Source: Mycobacterium sp. GA-1199 (GTDB lineage Bacteria; Actinomycetota; Actinomycetes; Mycobacteriales; Mycobacteriaceae). From it: DNA of 64,000 nt. This document shows positions 61,384 to 64,000 of this stretch, piece by piece (within the stretch, counting starts at the first letter, position 1; each line of letters starts with the position of its first letter). The translations under genes and the position numbers were made by a program. The stretch is from the NCBI RefSeq assembly GCF_001500045.1, contig NZ_LQIX01000034.1, forward strand, positions 248,001 to 312,000. The letters run 5' to 3'. A model generated the notes under the pieces. That model saw nothing but the letters and a program-made list of their open reading frames with translations. It did not search any database and was not told the DNA's origin.

Positions 61384-62568
61384 TCAGAGGCCGAACTGGT
61401 CGTCGATGATGCCCAGCCAGACCTGAGCCGCGTCGATCGCCACCTTCTCGCTGATGAACGCGTGCTGGGTACCGGTGTACATGTCGCGGAACGCGCGTTC
61501 CAGGCGGCTGCCCTCGCGGATCGAGCTGGTGCCCGCGACCAGATGTGCCCACTCCGCGCACTGGCGGGCGGCGTCGGTGGCGTACACGGCAGCGACTCTC
61601 ATGTCCGCGCGCAGGGCCGGGGTGAGGTCCTGCCCCGCCGCCACACTGGCTTCGGCCGTCGCGAACGCATCGAGCACCAGCAGCCGCGCCGCCCGCCAGG
61701 CCGCCACGTGATGGGCCAGTCCCTTCTGGAACGTCGGGCGACTGGCCAGCGACGCCATATCGCTCATCCGGAACTTCGTCGCGGCCAGCTCTTCGACGTC
61801 GTCGAGCATGCTCTTGGCGACGCCGAGTGCCCACGACGCGTGCCCGGCCGCGGTGACGGGCATCATCCCCATCCGCGTCGCGGGCGACGATCCGCGCAGC
61901 GGCTCGCGGGTGAACAACGCGAATGTGCGCTCGTCCGGCACGAACACGTCCTCGACGCTGTAGTCGTACGAGCCCGTCCCCTTGAGGCCCTGCACGTGCC
62001 AACCGTCGTTGAAGCTGACCTGTTCACGCGGCAGGATCGCGATCTGCATGTCCGGCACACCGTCGCTGACCCAGCGGATCTCGGTCCCGTCCATCGGCAG
62101 GAAACCCGCAGCGACATACTGCGAATGCCCGATCCCCGAACCGAAGCTCCAGGACCCGGTCAGCCGGTAGCCACCGGGTACGGCGGTGCCTTGACCGTTG
62201 GGGAAGAACTGCCCGCCCATCGTGACCCGGTTGTCGTGCGCGGTGAACACCTCGGCGAACCCGGCGTCCGGCAAGTACGCGGCCGCGGCGAACGATGACG
62301 GCAGGTTGGCGATACCGATCCAGCCGAAAGACCCGTCCTGCCAGGCCATCTCGATCCAGGTCTCGATCATCTCGGCGAACGACGGTTCGCTGCCACCGGC
62401 GGGCGCGGGGTTGAACGCCGTCATCAGCCCGGTGTCCCACATCGCGTCGACGACGGCCGGGCTCAGCGTGCGCAGCCGCTCCGACTCACCGGCCTCCGTC
62501 TGCACGATCTCGCGCAGGGTGCGCACTCGTCCGGCGATTCCCTCGGCGGCATCCAATGTCGACGTCAT
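61384..62568 (-). CDS. Acyl-CoA dehydrogenase-fold flavoprotein (HsaA-like hydroxylase type)
   Basis: 394 residues from the ATG at 62568. The fold matches group D flavin-dependent monooxygenases of the HsaA/HpaB type: an N-terminal helical domain (GRVRTLREIVQTEAGESERL), a beta domain with GYRLTGSWSFGSGIGHSQYVAAGFL and YSVEDVFVPDERTF, and a helical C-terminus (LVAGTSSIREGSRLERAFRDMYTGTQHAFI). These hydroxylate aromatic or steroid compounds using reduced flavin. Other acyl-CoA dehydrogenase-like roles are possible. It is divergent from the MOSC gene at 62615, 46 bp apart. Confidence 0.85.
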   Translation of the reverse strand: MTSTLDAAEGIAGRVRTLREIVQTEAGESERLRTLSPAVVDAMWDTGLMTAFNPAPAGGSEPSFAEMIETWIEMAWQDGSFGWIGIANLPSSFAAAAYLPDAGFAEVFTAHDNRVTMGGQFFPNGQGTAVPGGYRLTGSWSFGSGIGHSQYVAAGFLPMDGTEIRWVSDGVPDMQIAILPREQVSFNDGWHVQGLKGTGSYDYSVEDVFVPDERTFALFTREPLRGSSPATRMGMMPVTAAGHASWALGVAKSMLDDVEELAATKFRMSDMASLASRPTFQKGLAHHVAAWRAARLLVLDAFATAEASVAAGQDLTPALRADMRVAAVYATDAARQCAEWAHLVAGTSSIREGSRLERAFRDMYTGTQHAFISEKVAIDAAQVWLGIIDDQFGL

Positions 62569-62614
62569 CAGTCCTCTTTATCAGCGATCGTCGCGCCGCA
62601 CATACACTTCGGCC

Positions 62615-63061
62615 GTGCACGTCACCGCGCTCAACATCGCACCGGGTAGCCGGTTGCCGATGCGCTCCGTCGGCGAGGTGGTCGCCGAGGCGGGAACCGG
62701 TCTGGTCGGCGACCGCTATCACGGCACCCGGCATCGCCACGTCACCGTCCAGTCACAAGAGCTGCTGGACCGCGCGGCGGCCGACCTGGGTTACGCCTTC
62801 GACCAGGCCCAGACCCGGCGCAACGTCACGGTGGACGCCGGTGAGATCCCCACCAAGCCCGGCACCCGGCTGCTCGTCGGCGATGTGCTTCTGGAGGTGG
62901 TGCGGGTCTCGGCCCCATGCCGCCTGTTGGACGACTGGATCGGTGCCGGCGCCGCCACAGCGCTGCGCCGCCGCGGTGGTTCCGCCTGTCGCCTGCTCAG
63001 CTCGGGAACGATCCGGCTCGGCGACCCGGTCGAGGTGCTGACCGCGTCAGGGCTTCAGTGA
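62615..63061 (+). CDS. MOSC-domain protein, short form
   Basis: 148 residues from the GTG at 62615, chosen because the MOSC-like start HVTALNIAPGSRLPMRSVGEV begins there. It has VAEAGTGLVGDRYHGTRHRHVTVQS, the FDQAQTRRNVTVD pattern and the Cys in VSAPCRLLDDWI, which would hold the Moco sulfur. It ends before the convergent ripD gene, leaving 2 bp. The second MOSC gene in 5 kb suggests local Moco- or N-hydroxyl-related chemistry. Confidence 0.85.
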   Translation: MHVTALNIAPGSRLPMRSVGEVVAEAGTGLVGDRYHGTRHRHVTVQSQELLDRAAADLGYAFDQAQTRRNVTVDAGEIPTKPGTRLLVGDVLLEVVRVSAPCRLLDDWIGAGAATALRRRGGSACRLLSSGTIRLGDPVEVLTASGLQ

Positions 63062-63063
63062 CG

Positions 63064-63603
63064 TCACTTGATGATGCGAACCAGGTACGGCGCCATGTTG
63101 TTGGTCCGCACCGGCGACGTCGCCACACCCGATTCGGTGGCCTCCAGCATCTGACCGTTGCCCAAAAACAGTGCCACGCTCTGATTTCCGTTGGGGCCGT
63201 AGAAGATCATGTCTCCGGGCAGCGCCTCGGCCGGCGACACTTTCTGCCCGACGTTGTACTGCGCGCCCGAGGACCGCGGCAGCTTGACCCCGATACCGGC
63301 GAACGAATACACCATGAGGCCGGACGCGTCGAAACCGACGGTGCTGACCGCGGGATCAAGGCCGACGATGTGGCCTTCGCGGTCGAGTCCGGCGACGTTC
63401 TCGGCCGTGCCGCTGCCCTTCGTCGGCCCGTTCGCGTCTCCCCCGCCGTAGGAGAATGGGACACCGCGCTGCGACAGACCGCGGGCGATGACCTGGTCGA
63501 CCGCCTGCTGGTTGACAGCGGACCGTGTCGGCGCGGCGGCCGCCACCCCAGGAAGGGTCACCAACAGGGCGACGCCGATCACCAAGGCGTAGATGCGTCT
63601 CAT
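63064..63603 (-). CDS. ripD: Non-catalytic NlpC/P60-type peptidoglycan-binding protein (RipD-like)
   Basis: 179 residues from the ATG at 63603. The signal peptide is MRRIYALVIGVALLVTLPGVAAAA. The NlpC/P60 domain is clear (FSYGGGDANGPTKG, VGFDASGLMVYSFAGIGVKLPRSSGAQY, SPAEALPGDMIFYGPNGNQSVALFLGNGQMLEAT). The catalytic Cys of the GFDCSGL motif is Ala, and the His of the HVGIYLG region is replaced by Ser (QSVALFLG). Hence the domain should not cut peptidoglycan. This matches RipD of M. tuberculosis, which binds but does not hydrolyse. It is divergent from the lhgO gene. Confidence 0.85.
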   Translation of the reverse strand: MRRIYALVIGVALLVTLPGVAAAAPTRSAVNQQAVDQVIARGLSQRGVPFSYGGGDANGPTKGSGTAENVAGLDREGHIVGLDPAVSTVGFDASGLMVYSFAGIGVKLPRSSGAQYNVGQKVSPAEALPGDMIFYGPNGNQSVALFLGNGQMLEATESGVATSPVRTNNMAPYLVRIIK

Positions 63604-63762
63604 GGTTCGTTGCTCTTTCTCGACTGCGCGCATACCGATGGCGCTGTAATCACTTGTACCGGTTCGTTTGCTCGTAATGCCAATTCGCGCCTGGCCCAAG
63701 GCCAATGAGATGCAGTACCGTGACCGAACAGTGATTACCTCCTTCTGTTGCGGCGTCCGCCG

Positions 63763-64000
63763 ATGACCGAACGGGTCGCAGTGGTCGGCGGCGGCATCCT
63801 GGGTGTCGCGGTGGCCCGTGAGATCGTGCGGCGTCGTCCGGAATCCGATGTCACGCTCTTCGAGAAGGAAGACCGTCTCGCATCGCACCAAACCGGCCGC
63901 AACAGCGGGGTCGTGCATGCCGGTTTGTACTACCAACCCGGTTCACAGAAGGCCGTGCTCTGTCGTCGCGGGGTCAATTTGCTCGAAGAGTTCTGCGCCG
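63763..64000 (+). CDS. lhgO: L-2-hydroxyglutarate oxidase-like FAD protein, N-terminal part (truncated by window edge)
   Basis: The visible ~79 residues start at the ATG at 63763 (MTERVAVVGGGILGVAVAREI). The FAD-binding GGGILG is followed by VTLFEKEDRLASHQTGRNSGVVHAGLYY, the signature of the LhgO/L2HGDH family that oxidises L-2-hydroxyglutarate to 2-oxoglutarate at the membrane. The gene continues past the window. It is divergent from ripD, with 159 bp between the starts. Confidence 0.85.
   Translation, partial: MTERVAVVGGGILGVAVAREIVRRRPESDVTLFEKEDRLASHQTGRNSGVVHAGLYYQPGSQKAVLCRRGVNLLEEFCA

Noticed and set aside
1..64000. tRNA genes at island boundaries
   Set aside because: No cloverleaf with a T-loop GTTCRA signature was found at 1590-1910, 27500-28240 or 42500-42600.

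Overview
The window looks like a chromosome segment of a rapid-growing mycobacterium (Mycobacterium/Mycolicibacterium type). The DNA is GC-rich with many GTG starts. It encodes an antigen 85-type mycolyltransferase, a RipD-like non-catalytic NlpC/P60 protein, a ThrE-type exporter, several mycobacterial-style secreted proteins and lipid/redox enzymes. The assignment rests on protein features only; no rRNA or tRNA was seen.

Layout: (1) 1-1585 is ordinary chromosome: the end of an SDR gene, a thioesterase-like gene with an apparent frameshift near its start, and a small coiled-coil protein. (2) About 1650-27650 is a 26 kb accessory island. It holds a SIMPL-domain protein, a macro-domain protein, and a five-gene minus-strand operon (18512 to 7538). 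The operon encodes an SNF2 helicase with a C-terminal DUF3883/NOV_C nuclease-like domain, a DUF1156 DNA methylase, a HEPN-DUF499 ATPase, a YbjN-like protein and a cytosolic trypsin/PDZ protease. A second, divergent SNF2 helicase follows, then a patch of lipoproteins and secreted proteins. The island sits between two degenerate direct copies of the same gene start (1568-1643 and 27658-27732). (3) 28244-42501 is a complete 14.3 kb Tn7-like transposon with matching inverted ends (TGTCC...), internal TGGCGG-type repeats and a perfect 5-bp target duplication (GCAGT). Its eight genes (tnsA, tnsB, tnsC, tniQ, hsdM, hsdS, hsdR, trlF-like) are nearly all joined by 1-4 nt overlaps, so transposition and type I restriction-modification functions appear to be one transcription unit. 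(4) 42502-64000 returns to chromosome-like DNA: a dehydrogenase with a divergent TetR regulator, a MazEF-type module, a GMC oxidoreductase, a diguanylate cyclase, secreted and lipid-modified proteins, an FKBP, a ThrE exporter, two MOSC proteins, an antigen 85 enzyme, an acyl-CoA synthetase, an acyl-CoA dehydrogenase-like flavoprotein, ripD and the start of lhgO.

The strongest signals are the exactly bounded Tn7-like element whose restriction-modification genes are translationally chained to the transposition genes, and the five-gene helicase/methylase/HEPN-ATPase/YbjN/protease operon, which has the composition of an antiviral system with RNase-like and protease-like candidate effectors. All functions are inferred from sequence.
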